A stretch of DNA of 64,000 bases from Glaciozyma antarctica PI12 (GCA_002917775.1 KZ627152.1:474641-538640); one strand, 5' to 3'; numbered from the stretch's first letter, positions 10,906-21,991 are shown. The notes: generated from the letters alone by a model not told the origin. A program made the numbers and translations.

Positions 10906-11451
10906 CGCTGTTGTAGAAGGGGGAGGGCGGAGAGGAAAGGGGTTGTTATCGGCGTGTAAGGCGGAGGTGTAAGGCGGATCTGAGGTTGAAGGAGGGAGGA
11001 AGAGAGCGAACCGACCCCGAGAGAAGCTCTCGAAGAACACGCGGCGACCTCCAGCCTTCCGCGGCTCTCCCTCATCCCACAACCCACGTACGCGTGGAAC
11101 TACTCTCAGGGAGAAGCGGCCGCGCATACGTCCGGGTCCGGGCGCTCCTCCCTGCTCGACGCCCCTTCTCACGCAGCCTTCTCGGAGCGGCGTTTCCGTT
11201 CAGCTCGGTCTGCTCTATCGTTCCATTCGAGGCGAACCGAATCCCTCGACTGCTTCAGGAGAAACCTGGTAGCGAGGTTCTCCCCCTGCTCCAGGCGGCG
11301 TTCATCTCAGGCAGTCCCCTCTGGACGACACCGCCAGAACCGGAGCGCAGCAGATTACTCTTGCTGGCAGGCGCTCTCAACATATACGCTGCTCTATAGA
11401 TACTTCTGAGCTCCACGCTACGAGTGCGATTACAACGAGGTCCCTACGAAA
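10906..11451. other. Spacer between PIS1 and the amine oxidase relic
   Basis: This 0.55 kb contains the likely PIS1 promoter and the downstream flank of the amine oxidase relic. Short open frames on both strands have no recognisable domain. Confidence 0.4.
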
Positions 11452-12773
11452 TCACTTGCAGCACGACGCAGGCGCCTCGACCTCCCCCTCCCCTTCTCCC
11501 ATCACGACCTTCGTGTGCCCCGCCAGCACCGACTGGCTGAACGACTGCGTCGAGTACGGAACATCCCACGCCGGGCTCTTCGTAAAGAAGTCGTTCGGCT
11601 GGAACGAGATCTTGGACACCTCGCTGCGATCCCGAACCCGTCAGCTCGAGCTACGAAGAGAAGGAAGGGAACGCACGAAGTCATGATTGGCCAATCCTCG
11701 ATGCGCACGTTGTGCTTAAGACTCCACTGGATCCATGCGACCGGATCTGCGTTCTCAACATCCTCATCCCGCTCGACCCAGTGCTTGATCGCCTCGGTCT
11801 CGCCGAACGACTGGTTCGTGTAGACGCCGCCGGCGTGGAGCTCGTCGTCCTTGTGCTTAGAAACCCAGTAGTGGTGCGTTGCGAAATCGGCGCGGCGATA
11901 GGTGATGGAGAAAGGGTCGGCGAGGAGGAGGGTTGATGCGGGGGAGTGGATGCGGTAGCTGACGGGGGCTGTGATGAAGTGGGTTAGGATTGGTGGCTGC
12001 CAAGGAAGTGATGGAACGCACTCTTGGTGACAAGGTTGATCTTGTTGGGGTTTACGATCTGAGGAAGGAGGAGCGAGTTAGCGCAGGCTCGGCAGCGAGG
12101 TCGTGACGAGACGAACCTTGTACGTCCTGTTCGACGAAGCGTTGAGGTCTCCAAAGCCAGCCTTCTTGATAACCGTCTTCTTGACCTCGTACGCGTCTCC
12201 GTCGGGATTCGTCGGGCTTACAGGGAAGGAAATACTGTCCTCGTAAACGACGCTGTTCCCATCCACTGAGGCGCTCGTCAGTGAGATGAACTGCGAGACT
12301 CTAGCTGTACGAACCATAGCCATCGATAGCAGGATCGACTCGAAGCGAGAAGATGTGCTGGTGATTCGGCGCCCAGACGCCGGGGTTGACTATCGAGGAC
12401 AAAGGTCAAACGCAAAGCTCGGCGACAGTTTTGAGCGACGGAACGCACCAATCTTCCCGAATGAGCTCTTCATGTCAGGCTCGATAGCAGTGACGGAGAG
12501 AATACCGGTGGCGCGAGTCTTAAGGTGAAAAACCGGCGGCCTGGTCAAAGTGCCAGGCGAAGATGTACTCCTGCGATTCGGCAGCGAGGTCAGCTCTGGC
12601 CTTGCTCAAAAATGTAATCGCGCGAACGTAGTTTCCGACAGTGAGGATGGCTGCGAAAGGCTGTCAGCTAAGTTCGGATAACCTGAGCGAGGAGCGAGCG
12701 TACTTTGAAGGACGAGAACTCGGTCGCGCTGGACACGGGCGCTACCGGTTCGGAAATTATGTGCGTGCAATTT
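11452..12773 (-). pseudogene. 5'-truncated copper amine oxidase relic
   Basis: Only the C-terminal catalytic part of a copper-containing amine oxidase is present. Spliced segments read FRTGSARVQRDRVLVLQTIL, then TVGNYEYIFAWHFDQA with the Tyr that becomes topaquinone. These are followed by the copper-binding HQH (PNHQHIFSLRVDPAIDG) and the third histidine region SLKHNVRIEDWPIM. The family's N-terminal domains and the upstream catalytic base region are missing: homology fades above about 12773, and the next gene starts on the opposite strand at 12923. After WHFDQA a single extra T in a T5 run throws the frame before HLKTRATGILSV. Introns are still recognisable. The catalytic residues kept in the remaining part suggest recent loss or partial duplication. 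A fused or alternatively started gene is possible but I see no N-terminal half. Confidence 0.8.
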
Positions 12774-12922
12774 GTTGTTAGACTGACAGTTACCAGATTG
12801 CGTTGCAGCTCGTCCTCGCTCGAGAATAGTGAGGTTGCGATCCTGGGAGAGGTCGACGGCGGGCGAAGGCGACGCTGGCAGCTCGACCTCTTCGCCTCCT
12901 ACCACCTCCCACCTCAACCGAA

Positions 12923-14603
12923 ATGGCCCACCTACCCATAGCCAGCACCTCCCGCCTCCTCCTTCCCTCCCCTTTCCGCCCGCGACCCTCCTCCCTCCGA
13001 CTCCTCCCTCCTCTCCGCTCCTCTCTCGGCCCCGTCCGATCGTACGCCCGCTCCTCCCGCGCCGCCAAAGTCGCCTCCACCTCTCTCGAAGCCGAGATCT
13101 TCACCAAGAAGGAGGACACCGACGTCGCCAAGAGCGGCAGCAAGCTCCAGAGTGCGCACCTCCGTCCGCCGAGCGCACGACCTCAGCCTGACCTCACCCC
13201 CGCAGCGATCCCGTTCATGTGCACGCCCAGTACCGCTATCGACCGCCTTGAGGCTGCGGCACATACGGCGCTTGGCCTACCGTCTCTCGGCCGCTTGCTG
13301 TGGTCGCGCTTCGCGAGGACGTTCTTGGGGATGGAGGTGGAGCTGCCGGCGGAGATGGTAGCGTTCAAGCCTTTGCTGGTACCGACGTGGAGGGTGGACC
13401 TCTGTTTGACGGGGCGGGGGATCTTGGAGGAGGTGGAGATGGACTTGTTCGGTGCGTCTTCCTTCTCGGAGGAACAGCGGGAACTCGGAGCTGATGGAGG
13501 AGCAGTGTCGACGACGGACGCGTCTGTGCCAGGGTTCAGGCTGGATCCTCTCGATAAGCTGGCGCTGATTAGCCCGTGGGACGTCGAGCCGGAGAGCTAT
13601 GATCCCGAGGTGCATAACAAACAGCACGACCTGGATATCACGGTCATCCCCTTCTCTCGCTCGCCTATGGGCCTCCTCGCTCGCCTCGCAAGGATGCCAA
13701 GAACCAACATTCCCGACCACGGGATCAACCTCGGTGCGTTCTCCCACTCGCTCACCGAAGCTGCGAACTCACGACGGTACCTGATCGCAGATCCCAAGAC
13801 TTTCAAGCCGGTCCTATTCGCTGGATACCCGCTCTACCTCCCCATCTACCTCGCCGAATACGTCGAACGAGCTCCAGGCGGCCGTCGAATAACCTGCGTC
13901 GCCCTCGCCACTTCTGAAAAGCCCGTACGTTCCCTCGCTCCTCAGCTTCCCTACCACCCCCGCTCACACGATCCACCTCAAACGCAGACCTTCACCATCT
14001 ACCCCTCTTTCCTCGAAACCCCCTCCTGGATGCCCAACGGCGACTCCCTCGAACTCGCCGTCGGCGGAGCTCCCGTCGACCCGGCCGATAAGTTCGCTCC
14101 TGGCGCTCTGCAGAAGATCGCACCTCAATTAGACGCACTCGTCTCACGGGGCCAGAGTGTCGATTTCCTGGATGCGTTGGAGAGCTGGGACGAGGTGGAG
14201 AAGGATCCGCATGTGATGGCGTATGGGGAGTTTGCGGAGTGAGTCATTTTGAGCTGAGGGAGGGAGAAGGGAGCTGATAGTTGGTCGGTGTAGGTCGAAT
14301 AGGGAGTATCTGGAGAAGACGCAGGAGCTAGCGACGATGCGGAATACGGCGAAATCTCTCGGAGCTCTCTCGGTGCGTAGCTTCCTCACTCCTTTCGCGC
14401 CGCGCTGACGCAGTAACGAGCAGGACGACAACAAGACGGTCGTATTGTCGATAAAGGGCGTCAAAGTCGGCAAAGGGAAGGACCTCAAGGCGGACGTGAG
14501 CAAGGCGGTCAAGAAGGCGGAACTGGCGGCGAGCTTTGCGAAGCCCGAGTGGTTGTCCAAGTTGGAGGCGCAGGGGGAGGGCAAGCCGTTGGGAGGGAGG
14601 TAG
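12923..14603 (+). CDS. Predicted mitochondrial protein of unknown function, 467 residues
   Basis: I do not recognise the family. Six exons (12923-13151, 13206-13451, 13506-13924, 13988-14238, 14294-14372, 14424-14603) join in frame. The first 45 residues (MAHLPIASTSRLLLPSPFRP and on) are rich in Arg, Ser and Leu without acidic residues, typical of a mitochondrial presequence. The body is globular, with PFMCTPSTAIDRLEAAA, FKPLLVPTWRVDL, MPRTNIPDHGINLGAF and LFAGYPLYLPIYLAEY. The Lys-rich C-terminus ends GKPLGGR. The first three introns are multiples of three without stops, so the unspliced frame is also open. At 14411 an earlier CAG acceptor would give an immediate stop; the one at 14423 continues the protein. 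The stop lies in a 24-base tandem repeat. The start is only 6 bases beyond a possible frame of the opposite-strand relic. Confidence 0.8.
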
Positions 14604-14627
14604 GGCAAGCCGTTGGGAGGGAGGTAG
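14580..14627. repeat. 24-base direct tandem repeat spanning the stop codon of the upstream gene
   Basis: Two exact 24-base copies (14580-14603 and 14604-14627) each encode KPLGGR and the TAG stop. The unit is a multiple of three, so read-through of the first stop would meet the second in the same frame. Confidence 0.9.
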
Positions 14628-14747
14628 AGGAGTAATGAGCTGGTTGAGAGCAGTCACGTCGGTTGAGAGCAGTTCGTGCTTCGTCTTGCGGCTCCCTGAC
14701 GGCAGCGTCGAGTTTGTTCTGCTGGTACAACATGCGCTGCGGCGCTT

Positions 14748-15580
14748 CTATTCGCGAACTAGGAATCCTACGAGGCAGCCGTCCATCATAAGGTCTGCGT
14801 TTACCCATGCGTGCGTCTTCACTGCGAGAGAAAGCTACATCAGTGTCGGCGAGCAGGAGCGCACAACGCGATCGCAGCTCACTAAACAGCTCCGTCCCTG
14901 CACGACCACCAATCAGCTTCCGCACGTCTTCCTCAGCACCTCAGAGCGACTCACCATCCTTCCCTGCAGCCCTCATCAGCTCCGGCACGCCCCCAGGATG
15001 ATACTTTAAGAAAGGCGTAACGTTGTATACCTTCCCTCCGTACGCCTGCCAGCAGTCGTCCTTGCTTTTGTGCTTTGCCAGCTCTGCCATCGTAATCCGC
15101 TGCAACTGCGTCACTCCACCCTTTACGCGTCCCAATCAGCTCCTCTTCGATCCGCGCGGCAGGAGGAGAGACTGACCCTCAGATCCGCTCCGCTGCTCTT
15201 CAGCTTTCCCCAGTCCAACTGACTGTACCCCCGCTCTATAGACACCTTTACTCGTTTCCCCAGCTTCGTCGTCGAGGTAGGAGCTTTGAGAGCGCCAAAC
15301 TCGACATGATGCGCGGGCTCGTCGTCCTCCTCCTCTTCCTCGTTGTCGGAGGCGTGCGGTGATTCGATCGCAAAGGATGGAGGAGCTGGAAGGCTGGGGA
15401 CGGCGAAGGAGGGGGATGGAGCGGGGGTGGTGGTGCTGGTGGAGGGAGGGGGGACAGGGGTGGATGGGTCGATGGGGGCGGAGAGACCTAATCGGTGCTA
15501 TGGGAGCGAGTTAGGTCTACTGGCCGTGTAACGGAAGCTGTAGACAAACTCACGGTGACGGCCGAAAAAGCTGAGAGCAT
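14748..15580 (-). CDS. Cytochrome b5 domain protein (Irc21/Ncb5or N-terminal type), 200 residues
   Basis: This is a soluble heme-binding electron-transfer protein. Exons 15554-15580, 15177-15497, 14955-15120, 14883-14897 and 14748-14821 join in frame. The first 115 residues are Pro/Ser/Thr-rich with an acidic stretch and then ERGYSQLDW. The b5 domain follows: ITMAELAKHKSKDDCWQAYG, GKVYNVTPFLKYHPGG, AGKDGTELFMKTHAWVN and a final CLVGFLVRE. Both heme-ligand histidines are present, in HPGG and in KTHAWV. There is no membrane anchor and no reductase domain, so the electron donor must be separate. The fourth exon is only 15 bases, and the frame and the conserved GTELF block require it. Irc21 of yeast and the N-terminus of Ncb5or are the closest families I can name. 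Confidence 0.88.
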
Positions 15581-15692
15581 CGATATCGTAGGAGGACAGG
15601 ACTCAGGAGGAGTTCCTTCGAGTGAGAGTCGCTCTTGACCAACTCAACTCGACTAAACTCTACGCTCGAGCAGGCTGCTCGTCTAGGCAGCC

Positions 15693-16670
15693 ATGAGGTC
15701 AGTAAAGAGGCTATTCGACATCTCCAAGTCGGTCCTCAAGACGCACATCCCCCGTTCGTCCTCGCTGCTCCTGCTTCCTCCCCAGCTGACCCCACTCGCC
15801 GAGCAGTCATCAACGGCTTGGGCAACACCCGTTACGGGGCTCATCCGGGGATCCTTTTTATTCCTTATGAAGGCGGAGCAACTCCTGCAAGTCGAAGAGG
15901 AGTCGCCGCACCTGATGGAAGACGACGAAGGCGGGTCCCCCCCCTGCGCCTCCTCTCCAATCGAACGCTAGCTAACCCACTCCGCAGAAATTTGGAAGCA
16001 CCTCTGCATCACCGATTTCGTTCAAGTGCGCTGCCTCGTCGAGGATCGCAAGATGGACGAACCGGACAGCTGGCGTGAGCTGCATGCGGAGGAGGTGCTC
16101 AAGCGGGACGTGCGGTACGAGGGGATCTTGGCCAAGATGCGAGGGACGTATCAGCAGCATGCGGATTCGAGGGGGACTATCAAGGAGGTGGACGGAGTGG
16201 CGGCGGCGAAGAAGCGCAAGGTGGTCATCTCGAGCGGTGGTGCGTTCTCTTTGCTCTCCCTTTCGCAGGTGTTGGAGCTGATGCGTTCTGCAGCGAAACC
16301 GAAGAGCCTTTACGAGAAAGCGAGGTCACAGTCGCGACAGATCTCCTCCATCTACGCCCCTCAACGAAAGCCTCGCCCCTCCTCCATCGCCTCGACCTCC
16401 CGCACGACCACCTCTCTCGACCCACCGCACCGCAAGCCTCCCAAGGTCGTCACCATAATTCGCACGACTCGAATTCTCAATCCCCGCCCGCCTCTCCCTC
16501 CCTCCGCAGCGATCTCACGGCCCGTCGCACCCCTCCCTTCGCGCGCCTCGACCGCGGCGATCCTCTCCCCTCCCCCTCCCCCTCCGCCTCCTTCAAGCTT
16601 GGTATCGTCGCCGAGAACGAAGCCGACGAGACCACCTTCACTGTTTCTACCTCGGACGAAGGCACGGTAG
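15693..16670 (+). CDS. ELA1: Elongin A homologue (RNA polymerase II elongation / ubiquitin ligase adaptor), with apparent frame break
   Basis: The elongin A core is recognisable: KRLFDISKSVLKTHIPLINGLGNTRYG, then AEQLLQVEEESPHLMEDD, then IWKHLCITDFVQVR, a DSWRELHAEE block and PKSLYEKARSQSRQISSIY. In yeasts Ela1 pairs with Elc1 as a substrate receptor for stalled polymerase II. Exons are 15693-15753, 15807-15930, 15988-16239 and 16294-16670. The C-terminal third is basic and Pro/Ser-rich. The second intron begins with GC (15931). The two halves of exon 2 lie in different frames: GNTRYG and LIRG..AEQLLQ are offset by one base around the GGGG at 15835-15840. As written, the coding length is one base too long. 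This is either a sequence error or real damage; the rest looks functional. Confidence 0.85.
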
Positions 16671-16903
16671 GAGTGGTAGCGAGATCTAGACGGAGAGAGG
16701 GAGGCAGAAGGATGTGTTGTTTGTAGCAAGAGCTTCCTTCGTTAGCAAGCATTTGCAAGTATGCGATCATATATCGCATCGCGACTGCATATATATGCGA
16801 GAATGGAGAGGTGATGCGTAGCGAGTGTTCCTCCTCGCTGAGAGGACTACGACGGACTGGGATGGTATTGCGACTGCGATGGGTATCTTGCGTGCGGTAC
16901 TCG

Positions 16904-17702
16904 CTACTCGACGTCAGCTCCCTTCCCCCTCTCCTTCTCCAACCTCGTAACCTGCTCCTCCGCCTCCGACACAATGTCGTTCCACGAAATAAAGATCTCG
17001 GAAAGCGTGTTGATCTGTAAACAGGCATCAGCATCCTTCCCCTGCGAGCAAGAGGGCAAAAAGCGACGCACATACGCATTATACCTCTCAAGCAGCCCCG
17101 TAGCCCTCTCCTCCAGCTCCCCATACCTCCTCCCGACCGGCCCAACCTCCAACTCCAAGCTCTCCAACCCCTCTCTCAACCCCTCGCATTCTACCCAACA
17201 ATCTCATCAGCTCCCTTCCTACGCGTTCCCTCGTGCAAGTGGACTCACCGCCCAGCTTCCCGGCTCCTACTACCCCCCGCTCGTCAAGCAACTGCACCTC
17301 CCGAAGCTCCCGCTCGAGCTGCCGGATCTCAGGCTCCGACTCAAGGATCAGCGCCGCACGGGCTTGCGGCGAAAGGTCCTCTTCCGTCGCAGCTGGTGTA
17401 GAGATAGGTGGTAGCCGGAGCAGCGGTGCATTCAAATCGTCTGCGCGAGGTGTCAGCTGGACACGGGCGCGGTGGAGGGGTTGCGTACAGCTTTGGACGA
17501 AACGACGAACGGCCTCGCCGCTTGCGGAGGCTTCTAGAGCGGCTGACAGCTGCGATTGAACGAGGGAGGTCCGGCGGGCGAGAGAGGGATGGGAGGAGGG
17601 GAGAGGACGGGAGGAGTGGCCGGAGAGGAGGGTTTCGAGGAAACGGAGGCGGAGGTCGAGGGAGAGCGTTGGGGAGATGGTCGGTTGAGGTTGTTGGGCC
17701 AT
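16904..17702 (-). CDS. Coiled-coil protein resembling dynactin subunit 3 (p22/p24)
   Basis: Four exons are inferred, with introns at about 17400-17500, 17190-17250 and 17015-17070. The protein opens MAQQPQPTISPTLSLDLRLR and continues FLETLLSG, matching the short LxxRLxxLExxLxG opening of p24 dynactin subunits. It continues with helices (ESEPEIRQLERELREVQLLD) and ends NTLSEIFISWNDIVSEAEEQ, like the LSKQFVQWDELL end of the animal protein. Dynactin p24 sits in the shoulder of the dynein activator complex. Length and the all-helical character agree, but sequence conservation in this family is low, so the name is tentative. The start is ATG 17702; the open frame extends further only from a non-ATG codon. 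Confidence 0.6.
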
Positions 17703-17924
17703 CGAGCAGGGAGGGAGGGAGGGAGAGGGAGAGGAAGGAGGAGCGCGAACCGACTTGCTTAGCTCGACGCGTTTTGCGTTGCACTTTCGCTGTGGCACTT
17801 CCGTCTCTTCCGTAAAGATTCAGACGGTCTTTGTAAGGCAGAGCGGAGAGCCACAAAGAAGAGCAAAAAGCAACGCGACATCGAAACAAGACAAATCTAA
17901 TGCACTCTCCTCCCATCGCACGCT

Positions 17925-19239
17925 CTACGCAACCTCGCTCCCCGTCTTAGCAGCCTCCTCTATCCTCTTCTTCTCTTCCTCGTCCTTCGCTCGTGCCGCC
18001 TCCGACTCCGCCTGCGTCCTGAGCCGACCGTGCTCGCGCGTCTCTTCGCGCTCGGAATAGCGATCGTCGAGGAGGGACTTGTGGGGGAGGAGAAGGAGAG
18101 TAGTCTTGACGAGCTCTTCGCAGACGTCTGCGAAAGTTCGTATGAGCTGCTGAGATGGATGGGAGCGCAGAGGAGCGGGGAAGGTCAAGGGGTGGGAGAG
18201 AGGGAAGGAGAGGACGTACCGACGAGACGATCGCGGTTTGACGAAGCCATCAAGCGGTCCTCCTTCGTGTACTGCGTCCACGCTTTCGGGATCGAGGACT
18301 GATTAGGAATCTGCGAGCATGGTTCAGTTCCGTGCGAAATGAGCGCGAAGACGCCACTCACAGTCCACATCCGCATCCACCGCCCTAGCTGGCGCAATAG
18401 GTTGACAGTGTTGAACGACTGCGAGCCTCCGTTGATCTGGCACACCGCCAGCGTACGCCCTTGTGTTGGCCGCACGGAGCCAACGCTCAGCGGGATCCAA
18501 TCGACTGCCAGGAACGCGTTAGCTCCGTGGAAGCTCGACTGTGGAGGATGGGACGCACTCTGGTTCTTAAATACAGCAGTGATGGTGCCGTGCTGCTCAG
18601 GTGAGACCCAAAACTGCCCGTCGCTCCACTCGCTCAGCGCTCGCAGCTCGAGCACCTTTTCGTTCTTGTCCGAAACGCCGTCCTGGGCGGGGTGTAGTTT
18701 CGTTTAGAGGAGGTGTGGGGGTGCGGCGTGGAGATCGGAGGAGAGGTGGAGGAGAGCAGAGAGAGGGATGGAGGAGGAGAGAGGATGAGATGCGTCAGCT
18801 CACTTGGCAGCTTCCCTCCCAGCACCACGGCTAACCTTCATCGGCAGTCCAGCCGGATCAAACACCCTCACATCCGCCCCCAGCTTGTCCAAGATCCGTG
18901 CCGCCTCAAACGCCGTGAGCCTCGAGAAGGAGCTGCAAGAAACGTGCGATCAGCTCCAGCTCCGCACCGACCTCTGGAAGGGACTCACCGCTCCCTCAAG
19001 CTCCCGTAGAGTACAAGCAGCTTGACCTTGTCCTTACGACTCTCCGCTAGCGCTGATACCGTGTCCAACTCGAGCGCGTCCACCCAGTCGGGTCCGGTGT
19101 CCTTGCGCGCCAGGTAGGGGCGGTAGATCGCTTCGACGTGGCTCCGGGGAAGGGAAGAGAGGGCGGCGAGAGTCGTGGGAGGAAGCAAGGCCATTGGTGT
19201 GAGGGAGGAGGCAAGGCAGAGGAGTCGAGTTGGGAACAT
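17925..19239 (-). CDS. arsH: ArsH-type NADPH-dependent FMN reductase (arsenical resistance)
   Basis: ArsH proteins are flavin reductases that oxidise organic trivalent arsenicals and protect against oxidative stress. Visible blocks are the flavin-binding LLVLYGSLRERSFSRL, FDPAGLPMKDGVSDKNEKV, WSDGQFWVSPEQHGTITAVF and IDWIPLSVGSVRPTQG. They are followed by QINGGSQSFNTVNLLRQLGR, WMRMWTIPNQSSIPKAW and a C-terminal DRYSERE. Five or six short introns separate them and the frame is continuous through all. The C-terminus adds a basic and acidic tail with alternating Glu/Lys/Arg. Two in-frame ATGs are possible, 19239 (MFPTRLL) and 19194 (MALLPPTT); I list the first. No other arsenic gene lies nearby. 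Confidence 0.93.
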
Positions 19240-21991
19240 GTAGGGATGTAGGGAAAGGCCTCGGACTTGTCGCAGCGGCAGCGAGATGCAATTGACCAGC
19301 TTTGGGTATTCAAATCCATTTGTATTCCCTCCTCCCCCTCAGCCTTCCCCTACTTCGTCAGAGAGGACAGAAGTGACTGAAGAACTCGCGCGTGAAGTGA
19401 AGACTGAAGTCTGCGCCGTGTCAGGAGATTCGAAGGCAGAGTGAACGCTGTGAAGGTGATTTTGGAATAAAAACAGTTGTTGCTCGGGCAGCGAGAACTG
19501 AGAAGCAATCCGCGGGAGAGGTCTGCTTTCTCCCCCTTTCCTGGGTACCTTCCGTACCAAAAGAACATCTCCTAGTGACTTGCCAGTGTCAATGTAGAAC
19601 CTCACAAGCTGAAACAAGGACTTCAAGTGAAGGTCTGCACACTTCTCAGGCTTCTGCTCACCCGCTCCTATTCTGCCCGGTAAGTCTATGTTGAGGAAAC
19701 CGGACGGTCAAAGGAGAGTGAGAGAAGGTGTGGCTCAGACTCAACTACCGAGCAGGTGGTCCCTCTGAGACTGATCCCTCCTCCTCATTCCTAAGTCGAT
19801 GACTGCTGCACAATATTGGAGTGCAAGCTGGAGACGAGGAGGAGAAGGAGAACGCTTGAGGAGGAGGAGTCCTTCTGAATAGTTTGCTTGTCTCGATAGT
19901 TTTTTTTAGTATGTCGCTTTGCCGAGTTCCTTCCTCAGCCTTTGATCACATTGCTGGCCGGGGTAAGGCATCTCTCGGGATAAGGACTCTCCTTCCGCAG
20001 ATAGCTCACCCACCTTGCCAGACTTCTGGCTTCTCAATAGGTGGAGAATACAAGCCTTTGATTGCATCACTGGCTGAGACTTCTGGCTCTCTCGATAGTT
20101 TCCTGAATCTCAACACCTACCAAGCTGGAGCCTTGTAGAATGTGGGTTGAAGAGGGAAGGGGAGGTTCTGCAGGATTGAATGAGGTTGAACGGCAAGGAA
20201 TGAGGAATGAGAGTGTTGGCAGCTCGCAATGGAGGCGCATGACGGCAGCGGACCCTCAGGAAGCTTGAGCCGTTTTCATAGAGGAGAGGAGGCCGATGTT
20301 GGTGATGCAGGCGCCAAGGAAGAGATGAGGAAGAGGTGAAGGAAGGGTAAGGGCCTTTGAATCGGAGGCAAAGTTGCGCTTCCCTTCTTGCAAGTGCTCA
20401 ACAGTGACAGTGGGTTGCGCGAAAAGATGTTGGAGTCAAGCGAAACCACGATTCGCTAAGGAGGAGGCGTGAGATCCAGTAGCAAGGCCAAGCGAGGTGT
20501 GTGAAGCGTGAGCGGTGGTTGCGATGGTTGATTGACAGTTGCGGAGGTCAAGTGGGGGGGAGAGGAGAAGATAGTCAAGGAGGAGTAAGGTGGAGTGGCG
20601 ATGGTGCTGAGGAGTTGACCAATTTGAATGAGAGGCGAGGGAGAAAGAGCGTTCCGACTTTAACAGGCAGCAAGGCTGAGTGAAGCAGAGCAAGGCTGAG
20701 TGAGGCTGCAAAGCTCGGGCGATGCGTGCGCAGCTTCATTCACAGTTGTGTTGGTCGATTAGGGAAAGGTGAAGATGGCAATTGATGGCAGGTTAAGAGA
20801 CTTTGAAAGGCGGGTAAAGGCGGAGGAGCATCCTTGATGCAATTCCAGCGGGCACAAGAGAAGGCTCCTCCAGACCACAGGTGCTACACCTCTCACTCTG
20901 CGGAACCGCTCAAAAATCAGGCTGGCTGCTTGAAAGGGAGCGAAGACTTACGGGAGCGAACAGGCAAGCTCTCTCGGAAAAGCTCTTTTTCAAATCTTGG
21001 ACTTCATCTCAAGTCCTGCGTACGGTAGACTTCTCGACTACTTTGGCCTCAAGCATACGGGCTTTGTCGTTCCTCCGCAGCCTCTCAAAGTTGAGCACTT
21101 CAAGCTCGCTCGACTCCTCGGAGTTGTCCTCACGCGATAACACTTTGATATTCAGTTTGTTATTGCAGAAGTGAAAGACGTTGGTCAGCACCGGTCAGCC
21201 TTGCTGCCGGCCTGGTTGGCGAGGGTGTGTACGTACGCTAAATTCTACTTGAGACGGGAATAGTGAACGTTCGGGTGCAAGAGCGGCGTCTCGACCATCA
21301 ACCAGTTGCAAGGTATTCTGCTTCCTTCCCTGTTCCCGCCTCTGCTCCCCAGCAAACCTCCGCTTGCTCCCGTACGCGCTCATGGGACGAGTTATCAACG
21401 TGGAACACACACGCGGCCGAATGCGCGCAAAGGCCTCGAGTGAAACTCTTGGTCACCCCACTTTTGATTGTACCGCTGCCCAAGGACGGCAATCGCAGAA
21501 CGCTTTCAGACGTGACAATAGGATTACAGGAGGAAGATTCGAAGAAGGGGGGTGAGGCCAGACCCTCTGAGAATACTCCGAGGAGACCCAACGATTGGCC
21601 CATCTTGAGAAGCCCTGCTAGCGTGCGCGGAGGCCGGGATGATACCGCAACCCCGCAAACCCGTATCAAGTTCGCCCGCCCTGCGGTCCTGCGGGCGGTC
21701 GGACTACACACTTGGCTCAACGAATCTTTTGACGGACTGCCACCTCCAAACGCGGAGGATAACGAGGATTGTTGGATCGGGGCTGGGGAAGGAGCGAGGG
21801 AGCAACGGGACACCGAATCTTTCGTTTCGTTTTACACGCGGTGCACTAGTGCCAAGGCATACTCCAGAGTCTCGTGCAGGCGGTTACTTATCAGGATTGA
21901 AAGCCTCGACCGAGATTCCCTCCTTCCTGTTCTCGGGATCATCTGCCTCTGCCTCTCTCCTCCATAGCCGCAAGCAATACTCAGTCCGACG
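19240..21991. other. Gene-poor 2.75 kb region with degenerate short repeats
   Basis: This is the longest stretch without a supportable gene, and it looks less GC-rich than its surroundings. Between about 19930 and 20100 there are imperfect repeats of a TTTGATxxCATxxCTGGC motif and of CTTCTGGCTxxCTCxATAG. A 14-base unit GCAAGGCTGAGTGA is duplicated near 20670-20702. A minus-strand frame at 21009-21191 has plausible protein composition but no domain. I cannot assign the region to a transposon family. Its right end is the promoter of the amino acid permease gene and carries a TTATC (GATA-factor core) at about 21888. Confidence 0.5.

Noticed and set aside
21263-21967. 234-codon plus-strand and 171-codon minus-strand frames before the permease
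   Set aside because: They overlap each other, have no domain and no introns in an intron-rich genome; treated as promoter.
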